A DNA stretch of 64,000 bases, taken from the NCBI RefSeq assembly GCF_014873535.1, contig NZ_JADBEF010000001.1, positions 1,984,001 to 2,048,000 of the forward strand, given 5' to 3'. The position numbers were made by a program, and so were the translations under genes. This DNA is from Nonomuraea africana. GTDB lineage: Bacteria > Actinomycetota > Actinomycetes > Streptosporangiales > Streptosporangiaceae. The notes below the pieces were generated by a model. It worked only from the letters and a program-made list of their open reading frames with translations, was not told the DNA's origin and did not search any database. Below are positions 1 to 9,160 of the stretch, piece after piece (position 1 is the stretch's first letter; each line of letters begins with the position of its first letter).

Positions 1-1
1 G

Positions 2-841
2 GCCTATCCCGCGGGCTACCGCAAGGCGCACGGCGACGAGCTCATCGACATCCTGCTCGACACGGCCGAGCCAGGGCGGCGTACGCCCGAGATCAGGGAG
101 GCCCTGGGGCTGCTGATGGGCGGGCTGCGCACCCGCGTCGAGCACGCGGCGGCAGGGCCCGCCTGGCGCGACGGCCTGCACCTGGGGGTCGCCGCGCTGA
201 CCGTCGCCAACCTGGCCGCGTTACTCCCCTTCGTCACCGCGATCCCGCTGTGGACCGCCCTGTCCGCCCTCACCGTGCTGGCCGTCCTGCGGGGGCGGGT
301 ACGGCTGGCGCTCCCTCTCCTGCTTCTCACCGGAGCGAAGGCCACGGCGATCGCGTCAGGGGTGCCCCTGTTCGACCACGTGCTGATGCCCATCACGTCG
401 GGCCCGCGGTCGGTCGATGGGCTGTTCGCCACCACCGGCCCCCAGGTCGTCGCCCTGTCCTACGCGCTCGCCTTCGCCGGGTCGCTCGTGCTGGCGGCGG
501 GCGCCCACCCGCTGAAGGCGCGCTCCTGGTGGTGGCTCGCGGTCGCGCCCGCAATCTGCGTGGGTCCCGCCCTGATGGGTGAGTCGGCTTTCCCTGTCGG
601 CGTGGTCCGGGCAGTCATCGAGCTGGGGCTGCTGGCAGTGGCGGTCTGCGCGGCCCGCATGGCGAGAGACCCGCGCTGGGGCGTGGCGGCGCTGGTCTAC
701 CTGCTCTCGGTCACCGTCGCGATTGCCGAGCACGGGCCGTACCTCACCGTGCGGCATCTGGCCTACTGGGCCCTGCTCGCCCTTCCCGCCGTCACCGCGC
801 TCTTGGTGGCGCGCGAGCACCGCAGAACCGCCCTGCGCTGA
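2..841 (+). CDS. multi-pass membrane protein, 5'-truncated by window edge
   Basis: Open from the first complete codon at base 2 to TGA; 279 residues remain and the true start lies upstream. A short soluble N-terminal part (pattern YPAGYRKAHGDEL, then an acidic/Arg segment) precedes about six or seven hydrophobic stretches rich in Ala, Leu and Val, and the tail is basic (AREHRRTALR). Actinomycetes often carry such integral membrane proteins directly behind a PadR-type regulator, but that neighbour is outside the window. Function unknown. The reading frame is secure because the protein is continuous, hydrophobic and GC3-rich; an internal ATG at 116 would give a shorter product and is not needed. 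Confidence 0.75.
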   Translation, partial: AYPAGYRKAHGDELIDILLDTAEPGRRTPEIREALGLLMGGLRTRVEHAAAGPAWRDGLHLGVAALTVANLAALLPFVTAIPLWTALSALTVLAVLRGRVRLALPLLLLTGAKATAIASGVPLFDHVLMPITSGPRSVDGLFATTGPQVVALSYALAFAGSLVLAAGAHPLKARSWWWLAVAPAICVGPALMGESAFPVGVVRAVIELGLLAVAVCAARMARDPRWGVAALVYLLSVTVAIAEHGPYLTVRHLAYWALLALPAVTALLVAREHRRTALR

Positions 842-872
842 TCCCTCGGCGCGTCATTTCATTGGAGACCTC

Positions 873-1703
873 ATGAGAGCGTTCGTCACGGCGGCCCTGG
901 CGCTTGCCGTACTGACCGGGTGCGCCACCGACGCGCCCGAGCCTGCCGCTCCGAGCGCCACCGGCGCGGGACAGGAGGCGAAGTGGAAGATGGAACGGTT
1001 CAAGGCCGACTGCATGAAGCAGAAGGGCTTCAAGTACACCCCGTTCGTCATGTCCGGGCCCAAGGAGACGGAGGCGCAGAAGAAGATGGCGACCGGTGAC
1101 TACGCCGCGGCCAAGGAGGTCAGGACGAAGTACGGCTACCGGATCTTCGCCCAGTTCGTCTACCCCGACGACTCCGCCTCGGGCGCGCTGGTCATCGAGG
1201 AGTACGGGCAGAACCCCAACCCCGGGGCCCGCCTGAACGAGACGCAGTCCAACGCCTACAAGACGGCGGAGAACGCCTGCATGGCCAAGGCATTCAAGGC
1301 GGTTCTGAACAAGGACGTGAAGAACCGGAGGGACGTGTTCAAGATGCACTTCGACCTCAAGAAGCAGCTCACCACCCGGCGGCTCGACGGCGACGCCGAA
1401 CTGGTGCGCCTGGCCGCGACGTTCGGCGACTGCCTCAAGGGCAAGGGCTACGCGATCACCTCGCTCAAGCCGAGCGACCTGGCCGGCAGAGGAGAGAAGG
1501 CCATGGTGGCGCAGGTCGACAAGATAGGGAAGGAACAGGGAAAGTTCTGGCCGGACATCACGGCCGCGCAGGCCAGACCGTACCTCGCCAAGGAGATCAA
1601 GGACGCCCTCGACGACCTCGAGTGCGGCAAGGAGTTCTACGCGCGCTACTCACCCATGAGCACGGCCGTGGACCAGGAGGTGGAGGCGCAACTCCCGTTG
1701 TGA
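873..1703 (+). CDS. secreted lipoprotein of unknown function
   Basis: 276 residues from ATG at 873, preceded by GGAG at 864-867 with good spacing. The N-terminus is a classic lipoprotein signal: MRAFVTA, a hydrophobic stretch, then the lipobox LTGC with the lipidated cysteine at residue 17. After an Ala/Pro-rich linker the mature part is charged and Lys-rich (motifs KQKGFKYTPF, ECGKEFY) with a few cysteines that could form disulfides. It lies 31 bases behind the upstream membrane protein, so the two may be co-transcribed. Family not recognised; the role is inferred only as a membrane-anchored extracytoplasmic protein. Confidence 0.8.
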   Translation: MRAFVTAALALAVLTGCATDAPEPAAPSATGAGQEAKWKMERFKADCMKQKGFKYTPFVMSGPKETEAQKKMATGDYAAAKEVRTKYGYRIFAQFVYPDDSASGALVIEEYGQNPNPGARLNETQSNAYKTAENACMAKAFKAVLNKDVKNRRDVFKMHFDLKKQLTTRRLDGDAELVRLAATFGDCLKGKGYAITSLKPSDLAGRGEKAMVAQVDKIGKEQGKFWPDITAAQARPYLAKEIKDALDDLECGKEFYARYSPMSTAVDQEVEAQLPL

Positions 1704-2222
1704 GCCTGTTTCACTTCACCGCACGACAGGCCGCCGCTGAGCCCTCCCCCTTCGCCCGCAGGCTGCACGGCGCAGATGACATTATCGGTAGGCGCAGTCT
1801 CATGAACACCGACGACGGCGGGACACAGGCAGACAGCCGATACTGCCTCGATCGGGCCGCTCGTTGTCGCCGCCTCGACGGCCGCGCTGACCGTGGCACG
1901 TCTGGCGGAGTGATTGGCCACCGGCGATCAGCCGCCGCGCGTCGAGGTGGTCATCGCGATCGCATGAGGCGGTGGTGCTGTACTCCGCTGCCACACGTCA
2001 CCACAGCCGGCCGTGTACCCCGGTCATCCGATGGCTCTTGGCACGTTGGTGAGAAGAGGACGCCCGCGAGGCTCGCGCTCAGGTCCCGTCAAGCCCGTGC
2101 GGAGTACGATCTTGGTCGATCGGGTGTTCCGCACGGGCTTCGCCGTCATGGCAGCCGCTCCGAGCACGGTCACCAGCGCCTGTGGTTCACAGCCGCCGGG
2201 CCGTACTTCCTCGGAGGGAGCG
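1704..2222. other. 519-bp intergenic region, no gene seen
   Basis: Between the lipoprotein gene and the 3' end of the aminopeptidase gene. Open frames here lack start signals or recognisable families. The only structure seen is the inverted repeat at 2091-2140, listed separately. Confidence 0.5.
2091..2140. terminator. 13-bp inverted repeat, probable terminator of the aminopeptidase gene
   Basis: Arms AAGCCCGTGCGGA (2091-2103) and TCCGCACGGGCTT (2128-2140) are exact reverse complements separated by 24 bases. The structure sits about 80 bases beyond the stop codon of the minus-strand aminopeptidase gene and has no other gene to serve. A terminator without a U-tract is usual in high-GC actinomycetes; an attachment site or IS scar cannot be excluded. 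Confidence 0.5.
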
Positions 2223-3755
2223 TTACTCGCTCACCACATGGTCGTGGTCGTGGTCGTCACCGCCGCCGCCGGTGCCGGGAGTGGTGGAGCCGGGGGTTCC
2301 GCCTCCGGGCAGTTCCTTGCTGTAGGCGTAGACCACCGCGGCGGTGGCGACGGCGCCGGAGTTGATCGCCAGGGCCTCGTCGTTGATGTTGGCGATGGTG
2401 TCGCACTCCTGGTGGTAGCACTTGTCGTAGGCCACCCCTGCCTGGCCGCCGAACTTCGCGGCCTCGGCCTCGGTCTTGATGCCTTCGGCGCCGGTGAACA
2501 GGCCGCCGGCCGGGATGCCGACCTCGATGAAGGGGCCGTAGTCGGAGCGGCCGGTGAAGTCGGTGCCGACGAACGGCTTGCCGATCGTGGTGTAGTACTT
2601 CTCGAAGAGCTTCTCGATCTTGTCCGAACCGGGCGGGCCGGCCGGGGCGCCGACACCGTCGGAGTTGTCGCCGTCGTAGATGCCGAAGGTGTAGTTCGGC
2701 GACGCGATCATGTCGAAGTTGAGGTACAGCTTGATCTTGGCCTTCTCCTCGGCGGAGAGGTTGGCCACGTAGTGTTCGGAGCCGAGAAGGCCGAGCTCCT
2801 CGGCGCCCCAGAAGTAGAAGCGGAGCTTGTTCTTGGTGGGCAGCGGGGCCAGCCTCAGCGCGGTCTCCAGGATCGCCGCGCTGCCGGAGCCGTTGTCGTT
2901 GATGCCGGGGCCGGCGACCACGCTGTCGAGGTGCGCGCCGAGGGCGACGACCTTGTTGGGGTCGCCGGAGCGGTGCTCGGCGATGATGTTGCGGGTCTTG
3001 CGGTGCAGGTCGCTTTCCGTCCTGGTCTTGACCTGGGCGACGGTTCCTGCCGCGGCGAGTTCGTTACCCGCGGCGAAGGTCGTTCCCACGACCGGGATGG
3101 TGAAGGGGATGCCGGCGGTGCCGTTCAGCAACCCGTCGCGGCCGGGCTGGCCCTCATTGAAGATGATCACCGCGCTGGCGCCCGCGGCCTGTGCGTTCTC
3201 CGCCTTGACCTGGAAGGTGCAGGTGCCGCGCTGCATCAGGGCGATGTTGCCCGCGGTGAACCCGGCGAAGTCGCTCGCCTCGCATCCGGAGGTGGAGCTC
3301 GGCGCAGGCGTCGGCGGCAGGACCAGGTCCACACCCTGCACGGTGCCGGTGACATCGCCCGAGCCGGAGTACGTCATGGTCGCGAAGTCCGTCGCGGGGA
3401 TGTAAGTCTTGGGAGCGGGAGAGGTCCTTGCCAGGGCCGGCTTCTCTAACTCGCGGAAGAATGGGAACTCGAACTCCTGGAGCGTGACCTGGTAACCGGC
3501 CTTGCGGAGCCTGCCGGCGACGTAGTCCACCGACTGGTCGAAGCCCGGGGTGCCCGAAGCGCGGGTGCCGCCGTTGGCGTCGGCGATCTCCTGCAGTTTC
3601 TCCAGGTGCCGCTTCACCATGGGTGCGGTGATGCTCTTGCTGAGCGCCGCGGGGTCGGGGTCCGCGCTGGCCGGGGCGGCCGAGACGAGGGGAAGAGTGA
3701 TGGCCGAGACCGCGGTGACGGCGGCCAGCACACTCCGGTACGCGCGTTTGCGCAT
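2223..3755 (-). CDS. secreted M28-family zinc aminopeptidase with PA domain
   Basis: 510 residues. I place the start at the ATG at 3755 rather than six codons upstream because AGGAG precedes it at good spacing. The signal peptide runs to about residue 31 (cleavage after ASA). An M28 peptidase domain is interrupted by a protease-associated (PA) insertion around residues 125-240 (motifs GNIALMQRGTCTF, IPVVGTTF). Zinc ligands are visible: AHLDS (His about 275), GINDNGSG (Asp about 287), the catalytic GAEELGLLGS pair, LNFDMI and the late His in CYHQECDT. The enzyme should release N-terminal residues from peptides outside the cell, as in Streptomyces griseus aminopeptidase relatives. The C-terminus carries a Gly/Thr/Pro linker and an unusual Asp-His tail (DDHDHDH). 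Confidence 0.92.
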   Translation of the reverse strand: MRKRAYRSVLAAVTAVSAITLPLVSAAPASADPDPAALSKSITAPMVKRHLEKLQEIADANGGTRASGTPGFDQSVDYVAGRLRKAGYQVTLQEFEFPFFRELEKPALARTSPAPKTYIPATDFATMTYSGSGDVTGTVQGVDLVLPPTPAPSSTSGCEASDFAGFTAGNIALMQRGTCTFQVKAENAQAAGASAVIIFNEGQPGRDGLLNGTAGIPFTIPVVGTTFAAGNELAAAGTVAQVKTRTESDLHRKTRNIIAEHRSGDPNKVVALGAHLDSVVAGPGINDNGSGSAAILETALRLAPLPTKNKLRFYFWGAEELGLLGSEHYVANLSAEEKAKIKLYLNFDMIASPNYTFGIYDGDNSDGVGAPAGPPGSDKIEKLFEKYYTTIGKPFVGTDFTGRSDYGPFIEVGIPAGGLFTGAEGIKTEAEAAKFGGQAGVAYDKCYHQECDTIANINDEALAINSGAVATAAVVYAYSKELPGGGTPGSTTPGTGGGGDDHDHDHVVSE

Positions 3756-4068
3756 GCGAAACTCCTGTATCACCAGTAGAGCCGGACAACCCCCGTAATC
3801 GCGATAAATGGAACATAGTGGTACTAATGCGATCTTGAAAGGCCCGCTTCGGATTCGTTATCGAGCGGAGTCAATTCGTTCGCCATGGGCGGCGAAGGGG
3901 CCGAAGGGTCGACCAGGGCAATGTCGACGCTGTCGGGACGCTTGGTCGGAGGGTTCCCTTCGTGTTCTTCGCACGTTCCACAAACCCACGTGAAGATCAA
4001 CCGACCGTGTGAACCTGCTGCCGATCACAGGCGTCCCAACAGCACCAACCGACCAACTTGGAGATGCC
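3756..4068. other. 313-bp divergent intergenic region
   Basis: Lies between the starts of the minus-strand aminopeptidase and the plus-strand DUF4352-type protein, so both promoters should be here. The part next to the aminopeptidase is relatively AT-rich (3795-3860), but I cannot assign a convincing -35/-10 pair. Confidence 0.4.
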
Positions 4069-4860
4069 ATGTCTTACCCACAGGACCCCTACGGTCAGCA
4101 GCCGCCTCATGGCCAGCAGCGGTACGGGTATGGCCCTCCGCAGCGGCCGCCCGGATACGGCTACCAGCCGCCCACTCAGCCGCCACCGCCGCAGCGCAAC
4201 ATCGGCGTGATCGTGCTGTTGGCCGTCGGCCTGCCGCTGCTGCTGTTAGCGGGCTGCGCCGCTGTGGTCATCACCATCGGCGGCAACGTCGATCAGGTCG
4301 TGACCACAGCAGATGAGCCGAACGCCCGAGTGAATCTGAACACCCCCAGCCAGCCGCCGACCGTAGCCACGCAAGCCGCTCCCGAGACGGGTGCAACCGA
4401 TCCGGCCGGCGCCCCGAGCTCTTCGGCGCAGAGCCGAGCCGCGGCGGCCAGGGTCGGCGAGGCCATCACTCTGGCGGGCAACGACCCGGGGCTGCAGGTG
4501 GCGGTCACCGTCAACCAGGTGTTCGCAGCCGCCACCTCGGCCAACGCCTATATGAAGCCGAAGACGGGCTACCGCTACGTCGGCGTCCAGGTGACGCTGA
4601 ACTCGACGGGTCAGGCCGTGTACAGCGATGCGCCCTCCAATGGTGCCGTCCTCATCGACAGCGAAGGTCAGCAGTACAGGTCGACGATCGGCCAGATCAG
4701 CGAGGGCCAGTCCTTCGAGGGATCGGTGTCGATGAATCCTGGCGACAGTCGCAAGGGCGTGATCGTGTTCGAGGTGCCTGAGAAGGCGGTGCTGACGAGG
4801 TTCCAGTTTGGGCTGAACAGCGGCTTTGCCACTGAAAAGGGCGAATGGCTGCTCAACTGA
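4069..4860 (+). CDS. single-pass membrane protein with DUF4352-type extracellular domain
   Basis: 263 residues from ATG at 4069, chosen because GGAG (4060-4063) precedes it by five bases. Residues 1-45 are a Pro/Gln/Gly/Tyr-rich cytoplasmic segment (QDPYGQQPPHGQQRYGYGPP); one transmembrane helix follows (about 46-72), then a Pro/Ala/Thr linker and a C-terminal beta-rich domain of about 120 residues (GEAITL, GYRYVGVQVTLNSTG, GDSRKGVIVFEVP). That last pattern is the DUF4352/Telokin-like immunoprotective fold. The product is probably displayed on the outer face of the membrane; its substrate or partner is unknown. Confidence 0.85.
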   Translation: MSYPQDPYGQQPPHGQQRYGYGPPQRPPGYGYQPPTQPPPPQRNIGVIVLLAVGLPLLLLAGCAAVVITIGGNVDQVVTTADEPNARVNLNTPSQPPTVATQAAPETGATDPAGAPSSSAQSRAAAARVGEAITLAGNDPGLQVAVTVNQVFAAATSANAYMKPKTGYRYVGVQVTLNSTGQAVYSDAPSNGAVLIDSEGQQYRSTIGQISEGQSFEGSVSMNPGDSRKGVIVFEVPEKAVLTRFQFGLNSGFATEKGEWLLN

Positions 4861-5596
4861 GCGCTGGCTGCCTACACCGACTTCTAGCAGTAGGGACCGG
4901 TGACGTCGCGCAGGTCGACGTAGTGTCGATCGCGAGGGAGTCGCATGTGCTGGTGGAGAGGGCTGGATCGAGACGGAGTGGATTCCGCACCCCGAGCTGC
5001 CGGTTGACCGCGATATCGCCTTTGCCGAGACAGTGTCGATGTTGCTCCAGGAGAAGCTGGGGTCGCAGCCGTACCAGCTGGGCGTCCTGGCCGCGTAACG
5101 CCCTGGCATGGTCGGGTCGAAGCCGAGGATCTGCTCGAAAAGCTAGCGGAGCACGTGCTGGCGTTGGCGGGCGGGGTTTCCAGGCGTCGATGGCTGGCAT
5201 GATCGACAACCGCGAGGGGCTCAGGCCGGCAGGCCCGTCGATGGCCGGACGCGCGTGTGGGTGGCAGGGGGGACGTCGGTGCTGCTGGGTGACCCCGACA
5301 CCGGCATCTGGGTTGATCGCATCGAGGTGGCCGGGACTACCGACGACTGGGACGACGCGGGCGTCCGTTGCATGGACGTCGGCGTCGTAGGCGGCCGGCC
5401 GGTCGCGGTAACCGGCGCGAACGACGGCATAGTGTGTTTGTGGGACCTGCAGGAGCGCCGCCTTGTCGGGGATCCGATCATCGACCACCAGGGCGAGGTC
5501 TTCGCCGTTCACCTCACCGAAATCGGCGACCGCGCCGTCGCGCTCACGGCCGGACGGGACTGCCGGATGCGCGTCTGGGATCTCGGCCGGCGATGA
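4861..5596 (+). pseudogene. degenerate WD-repeat gene debris
   Basis: Frame 2 first reads a coding-looking stretch (EGWIETEWIPHPELPVDRD) ending at TAA 5096-5098. A shifted frame then gives a leucine-rich helix (EDLLEKLAEHVLALAGG). Frame 2 reopens from about 5147 to TGA 5594-5596 and encodes two WD-type repeats (NDGIVCLWDLQERR, GRDCRMRVWDLGRR). The frame breaks, absence of a good start and low number of repeats suggest a decayed WD40 beta-propeller gene and possibly part of a second gene. A shorter live protein from GTG 5255 is possible but unlikely. Confidence 0.55.
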
Positions 5597-5797
5597 AATC
5601 GCCGCATAGGGGGGTGATCTTCTGGAACCCTTCCCAGACGGCCGACCCGTCCCCATGCTCACTGAGACCTCGGGACTCGGGTTTCGTGGACATGACCAGT
5701 CGGCCACGGCCAGGCTGACGACGCGAGGGCGACATGGCATCGTCTGTACCATTCCAAACAGGCCCGAGTCCGATGTCAGCGCAGGAGGGCGCGGTCG
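5597..5797. other. intergenic spacer
   Basis: About 200 bases between WD-repeat debris and the 3' end of the sugar operon. No gene or clear hairpin seen. Confidence 0.4.
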
Positions 5798-6487
5798 TCA
5801 GTCGATCAACGCCCGCTCCCGGTAGTCGATCGAGCGCAGGAGGGTGTCGGGGACGACGAGGTCGGCGCGGGCGCGGGTGGTGGCGACGAGGTCGGCGTTC
5901 CGCTGGTCGGTGCCCAGCACCCACGCCACGGCCGCGTCATGATCCTTGCCGAACCGCTCGTGGCGGGCCACGAGGCGGCGCACGCGCTCGTCCGAGCCGA
6001 GATCGCAGTACCAGACCTCGTGCAGCCGGGGCCGCACGCGCGCCCAGTCGCCCTGGTCGAGCAGCAGGTAGTTGCCCTCGGTGACGACCAGCCTGGCCGA
6101 CCGCTCGACCGGGATGCTCCCGGCGATCGGCTGCTCCAGGTCGCGTTCGAACGCGGGCGCGTAGACCACGTCGTCCTCGTCCTGCCGGAGGCGCCCGAGC
6201 AGCGCCGCGTAGCCGGCGGCGTCGAAGGTGTCAGGCGCTCCCTTGCGATCGCGCCGCCCGAGCCGGTCGAGTTCGACGTCCGCCAGGTGGAAGCCGTCCA
6301 TCGGCACGTACGCCACCCATTCCACCGGCGGCAGGCCGACGGGCGGCGTCCGTCGCAGCAGCGCGACCAGGTTCTCGGCGAGCGTGGTCTTGCCGGAACC
6401 GGGTTCGCCCGCTATCCCCAGCAGGGCGCGGTGACCGCCACGGACAAGGGAGCGGGCCCGGTCCGCCAGTTCGTCGAGGGTCGTCAT
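5798..6487 (-). CDS. P-loop sugar/nucleoside kinase (FrcK/uridine-kinase-like)
   Basis: 229 residues, ATG at 6487. The Walker A motif GEPGSGKTT lies near residue 25, followed by PMDGFHL, which in the uridine kinase/phosphoribulokinase-like family positions substrate, and by VTEGNYLLLD and WYCDLGSDERVRRLVARHERFGK (lid region). Relatives annotated FrcK lie in fructose transport operons. The start overlaps the stop of the upstream TIM-barrel gene by ATGA (6484-6487), implying translational coupling, so this is the last gene of the sugar operon. Likely role: phosphorylation of the imported or epimerised sugar; substrate is inferred from context only. Confidence 0.82.
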   Translation of the reverse strand: MTTLDELADRARSLVRGGHRALLGIAGEPGSGKTTLAENLVALLRRTPPVGLPPVEWVAYVPMDGFHLADVELDRLGRRDRKGAPDTFDAAGYAALLGRLRQDEDDVVYAPAFERDLEQPIAGSIPVERSARLVVTEGNYLLLDQGDWARVRPRLHEVWYCDLGSDERVRRLVARHERFGKDHDAAVAWVLGTDQRNADLVATTRARADLVVPDTLLRSIDYRERALID

Positions 6488-7365
6488 CGTGATCGGCTCG
6501 TGTGGAGGTGGTCGGTGATGAAGGCGTGGGCATGACGTGCCAGATCCTCGCCGTCGGACCACAGGTTGCGCCAGATGGCCAGATCGTTGGAGAGACCCCG
6601 CATGACGACCGCCGAGGAGAAGGACTCGAAGGTGATCGGCCCGCGGTAGTCGATGTCGGCCAGCGCGTGGAAGAAGGAGGTGAAGTCCAGGTGCCCGGAG
6701 CCGAGGTATCCACGATGGTTCTCGCCGATGTGAACGTAGCCGAGCCGGTCTCCGACCTCGTGCACGGGCCGTACGAGATCGTCCTCCTCGATGTTCATGT
6801 GGTAGGTGTCGAGGTGGATGAGCACGTTGTCCTCGCCGATGTCGTCGGCGAGGACGAGCGCGTCGCGTGCGGTGTTGATGACGTTGGTCTCGTAGCGGTT
6901 GCAGATCTCCAGGCCGAGCGTCATGACTTGCCGCTGGGCCTCCTGGGCCAGCCCGCGCAGGACCGACACCACGTTGCGGCGCCCGGTGGTGGTGAGCGGG
7001 TGGTCGTACTTGCCCAGGGCGCTGTAGAGGGCGCCGGTGAAGTGGGTGCCCCCGAGCGCGCCGGTCACGGCGAGAGAATCGTGCAGCAGCTTTTCGCCGC
7101 GCTCCACCACGGACGGATCGTCGCTGGAGACGTCGGCGTCGAAGGCGAGACCTCGCGAGCACGCCACGCCGAGGTCGGCGGCGCGCAGGGCGTCGCGCGC
7201 GGCGCCGACGTCGAGGTTCGCCGAGTCGTGCAGGGAGATCTCGAGCAGGTCGAACCCGGTGGCCTTGGTCTTCTCGATCGCGGACGCCAGCGAGGACGGA
7301 CTCGTGTCGCCGGCCCACACCAGGGCGTGCACGCCGATCGGGTTGGTCTGGATGTCAGTGGTCAT
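6484..7365 (-). CDS. xylose-isomerase-like TIM barrel, ketose 3-epimerase family
   Basis: 293 residues. The pattern matches D-tagatose/D-psicose 3-epimerase-like proteins: strand ends carry likely metal ligands in LEICNRYE (Glu), HLDTYHMNIEE (Asp), YVHIGENHRG (His) and ITFESFS (Glu). Family length is about 285-295 residues, so it appears intact. It lies between the transporter ATPase (36 bases upstream) and the kinase (4-base overlap), so it should act on the imported sugar before phosphorylation. Epimerisation of a ketohexose at C3 is the simplest reading; a hydroxypyruvate-isomerase-like or other sugar isomerase role remains possible. Confidence 0.85.
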   Translation of the reverse strand: MTTDIQTNPIGVHALVWAGDTSPSSLASAIEKTKATGFDLLEISLHDSANLDVGAARDALRAADLGVACSRGLAFDADVSSDDPSVVERGEKLLHDSLAVTGALGGTHFTGALYSALGKYDHPLTTTGRRNVVSVLRGLAQEAQRQVMTLGLEICNRYETNVINTARDALVLADDIGEDNVLIHLDTYHMNIEEDDLVRPVHEVGDRLGYVHIGENHRGYLGSGHLDFTSFFHALADIDYRGPITFESFSSAVVMRGLSNDLAIWRNLWSDGEDLARHAHAFITDHLHTSRSR

Positions 7366-7401
7366 GAGATGGGTGCTTTCTCGTGTTCCTTGGGGTCGTG
7401 T

Positions 7402-8178
7402 TCATTGGCCGGCGGCGCCGGTGACGAGGGCGACGATCTCCTCGCCGGTCGTCTCGGACGTACGGCGCCCGCCGACGCAGCGGCCGGCACGCATGACCCA
7501 CACCTGGTCGCTGAGCCGCATGACCTGGACGAAGTTGTGGCTGATGAGCAGGACGGAGTGCCCCTCCTCGCGCATCCTGGAGATGAGTTCCTCGACGCGG
7601 GCGGTCTCCTGGACGCCGAGGGCCGCGGTGGGCTCGTCCATGATGACGAGCTTGGAGCTGAAACCCGCGGCGCGGCAGATGGCGACGGCCTGGCGCTGGC
7701 CGCCGGAGAGCCGCCGGACACGTGAGCGCACCGCGGGCACGTTGACCGCCAGCGTGGAGACCATCTCCCTTGAGCGGGACTGCATGGCCCGCCGGTCGAG
7801 GAGGGCGAAGGGGCCCAGTCGGCGGACGATCTCGCGGTTGAGGAAGAGGTTCTGCCACACCGTGAGGTCCTCGACGAGGGCCAGGTTCTGGTGGACGGTC
7901 TCGATGCCTGCCTCCCGAGCGTCCTCGGGGGAGTCGAAGTCGATCTCGTCGCCGTCGAAGACGATGCGTCCGCTCTGCGGCCGGTGGATCCCGGCGACGC
8001 AGCGCACCAGCGTGGACTTGCCCGCGCCGTTGTCGCCGACGAGGGCGGTGATCTCGCCCCGTCTCAGCGTCAGCGAGACCTCGACGAGGGCGCGGACGTT
8101 GCCGAAGGACAGGGAGACGTTCTCGCAGCGCAGCAGTGTGTCGCCGGTCGAGGTGTCGGGCTCGGGCTGGACGGTCAT
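7402..8178 (-). CDS. sugar ABC transporter ATP-binding protein (CUT2, single domain, FrcA-like)
   Basis: 258 residues, ATG at 8178. Walker A GDNGAGKST, a Q-loop region, signature LSGGQRQAVAICRA, Walker B KLVIMDEPTAAL and the H-loop LLISHN are all present. Most CUT2 ATPases (RbsA, XylG) are double domains of about 500 residues; this one is a single domain, as in the fructose importer FrcA. The start overlaps the permease stop by ATGA (8175-8178), indicating coupled translation. It should energise uptake through the adjacent permease as a homodimer. Confidence 0.92.
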   Translation of the reverse strand: MTVQPEPDTSTGDTLLRCENVSLSFGNVRALVEVSLTLRRGEITALVGDNGAGKSTLVRCVAGIHRPQSGRIVFDGDEIDFDSPEDAREAGIETVHQNLALVEDLTVWQNLFLNREIVRRLGPFALLDRRAMQSRSREMVSTLAVNVPAVRSRVRRLSGGQRQAVAICRAAGFSSKLVIMDEPTAALGVQETARVEELISRMREEGHSVLLISHNFVQVMRLSDQVWVMRAGRCVGGRRTSETTGEEIVALVTGAAGQ

Positions 8179-9149
8179 CGCTGGAACCTCGTCAGGAGTG
8201 CGGCCAGCACCACGACGATGCCGACGGCCAGGGGTTGGTAGAACTGCGAGACGCCGAGCAGGGTCAGGCCGTTGACCAGCGCCACCAGCAGCAGGGCGCC
8301 GATGACGGGGCCGATGATGGTTCCCCGCCCGCCGAAGAGGCTGACGCCGCCGAGCACGACCGCGGCCACGGAGTTGAGCAGGAAGGAGGTGTTGGCGGCG
8401 GGCTCGGCGGCACCGATGCGCGCGACCAGGAGGATCGCCCCGAGACCCGCGAGCGTGCCGCTGATCGTGTAGACGGCGATCTTGATGCGTTCGGTACTGA
8501 TCCCCATGGCGGTCGCGGACTCCGGCGCCCCGCCGGTGGCCAGCAGGTGGGTGCCGAACCGGGTGTGGAAGAGCGTCACGTGCGCCACCAGCGCGACCAC
8601 GACCGCGATGACGAACGACCAGCCGAAGATTCCGAGGCCGCCGGTCGACAGGCCCAGCAGAACCGGGTCGATGATCGTCACGGGCTTGCCGTCGGCCAGG
8701 ATGAGCGCGAGTCCCGAGGCCGCCGACAGCGTTCCGAGCGTCACGATGAAGTCGGTGATCCTGCCCCGGGCGATGATCACCCCGTTGGCCACACCGACCA
8801 GGGCCGCGGCGACGATCCCCAGCAGGCACGACAGCGGCAGCCCCCACCCCGCCGCGAAGGCCTGGCCGAAGGCGACCGCGCCCAGCGTCATGGTGGAGGC
8901 GATCGACAGGTCGATGCCCGCCGTGGCGATGACGAAGGTCTGGCCCACCGCCAGGATGATCAGGATCGCCGCGGCGACCAGCATCGAGGCGATGTTTCCC
9001 GCGCTCAGGAACGTCGGGTTCAGCACCTGGAAGACGATCACGAGGACGACCAGCCCGACGAGGGCCGCCCACTCGGCCCAGAAGCCCAGATCCTTCAGCC
9101 GGGCTGACCAGGCTTCTCGATCGCGTGCCGCGAGCGTTGCGTTTGCCAT
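8175..9149 (-). CDS. sugar ABC transporter permease (CUT2, RbsC/FrcC-like)
   Basis: 324 residues, strongly hydrophobic with about nine or ten membrane segments. The segment GQTFVIATAGIDLSIAS followed by MTLGAVAFG and the late SVAAVVLGGVSLFGGRG motif are characteristic of the CUT2 permeases for pentoses and hexoses. Downstream it overlaps the ATPase gene by four bases. Upstream it is separated from the binding-protein gene by a 63-base gap containing a stem-loop. Confidence 0.93.
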   Translation of the reverse strand: MANATLAARDREAWSARLKDLGFWAEWAALVGLVVLVIVFQVLNPTFLSAGNIASMLVAAAILIILAVGQTFVIATAGIDLSIASTMTLGAVAFGQAFAAGWGLPLSCLLGIVAAALVGVANGVIIARGRITDFIVTLGTLSAASGLALILADGKPVTIIDPVLLGLSTGGLGIFGWSFVIAVVVALVAHVTLFHTRFGTHLLATGGAPESATAMGISTERIKIAVYTISGTLAGLGAILLVARIGAAEPAANTSFLLNSVAAVVLGGVSLFGGRGTIIGPVIGALLLVALVNGLTLLGVSQFYQPLAVGIVVVLAALLTRFQR

Positions 9150-9160
9150 GTCTGTCCCTT

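Noticed and set aside
1622..2365. Plus-strand frame overlapping the lipoprotein end
   Set aside because: Arg-rich out-of-frame continuation with no recognisable start or family.
2013..3449. 478-codon plus-strand frame opposite the aminopeptidase
   Set aside because: Glycine/valine-rich antisense shadow without family features.
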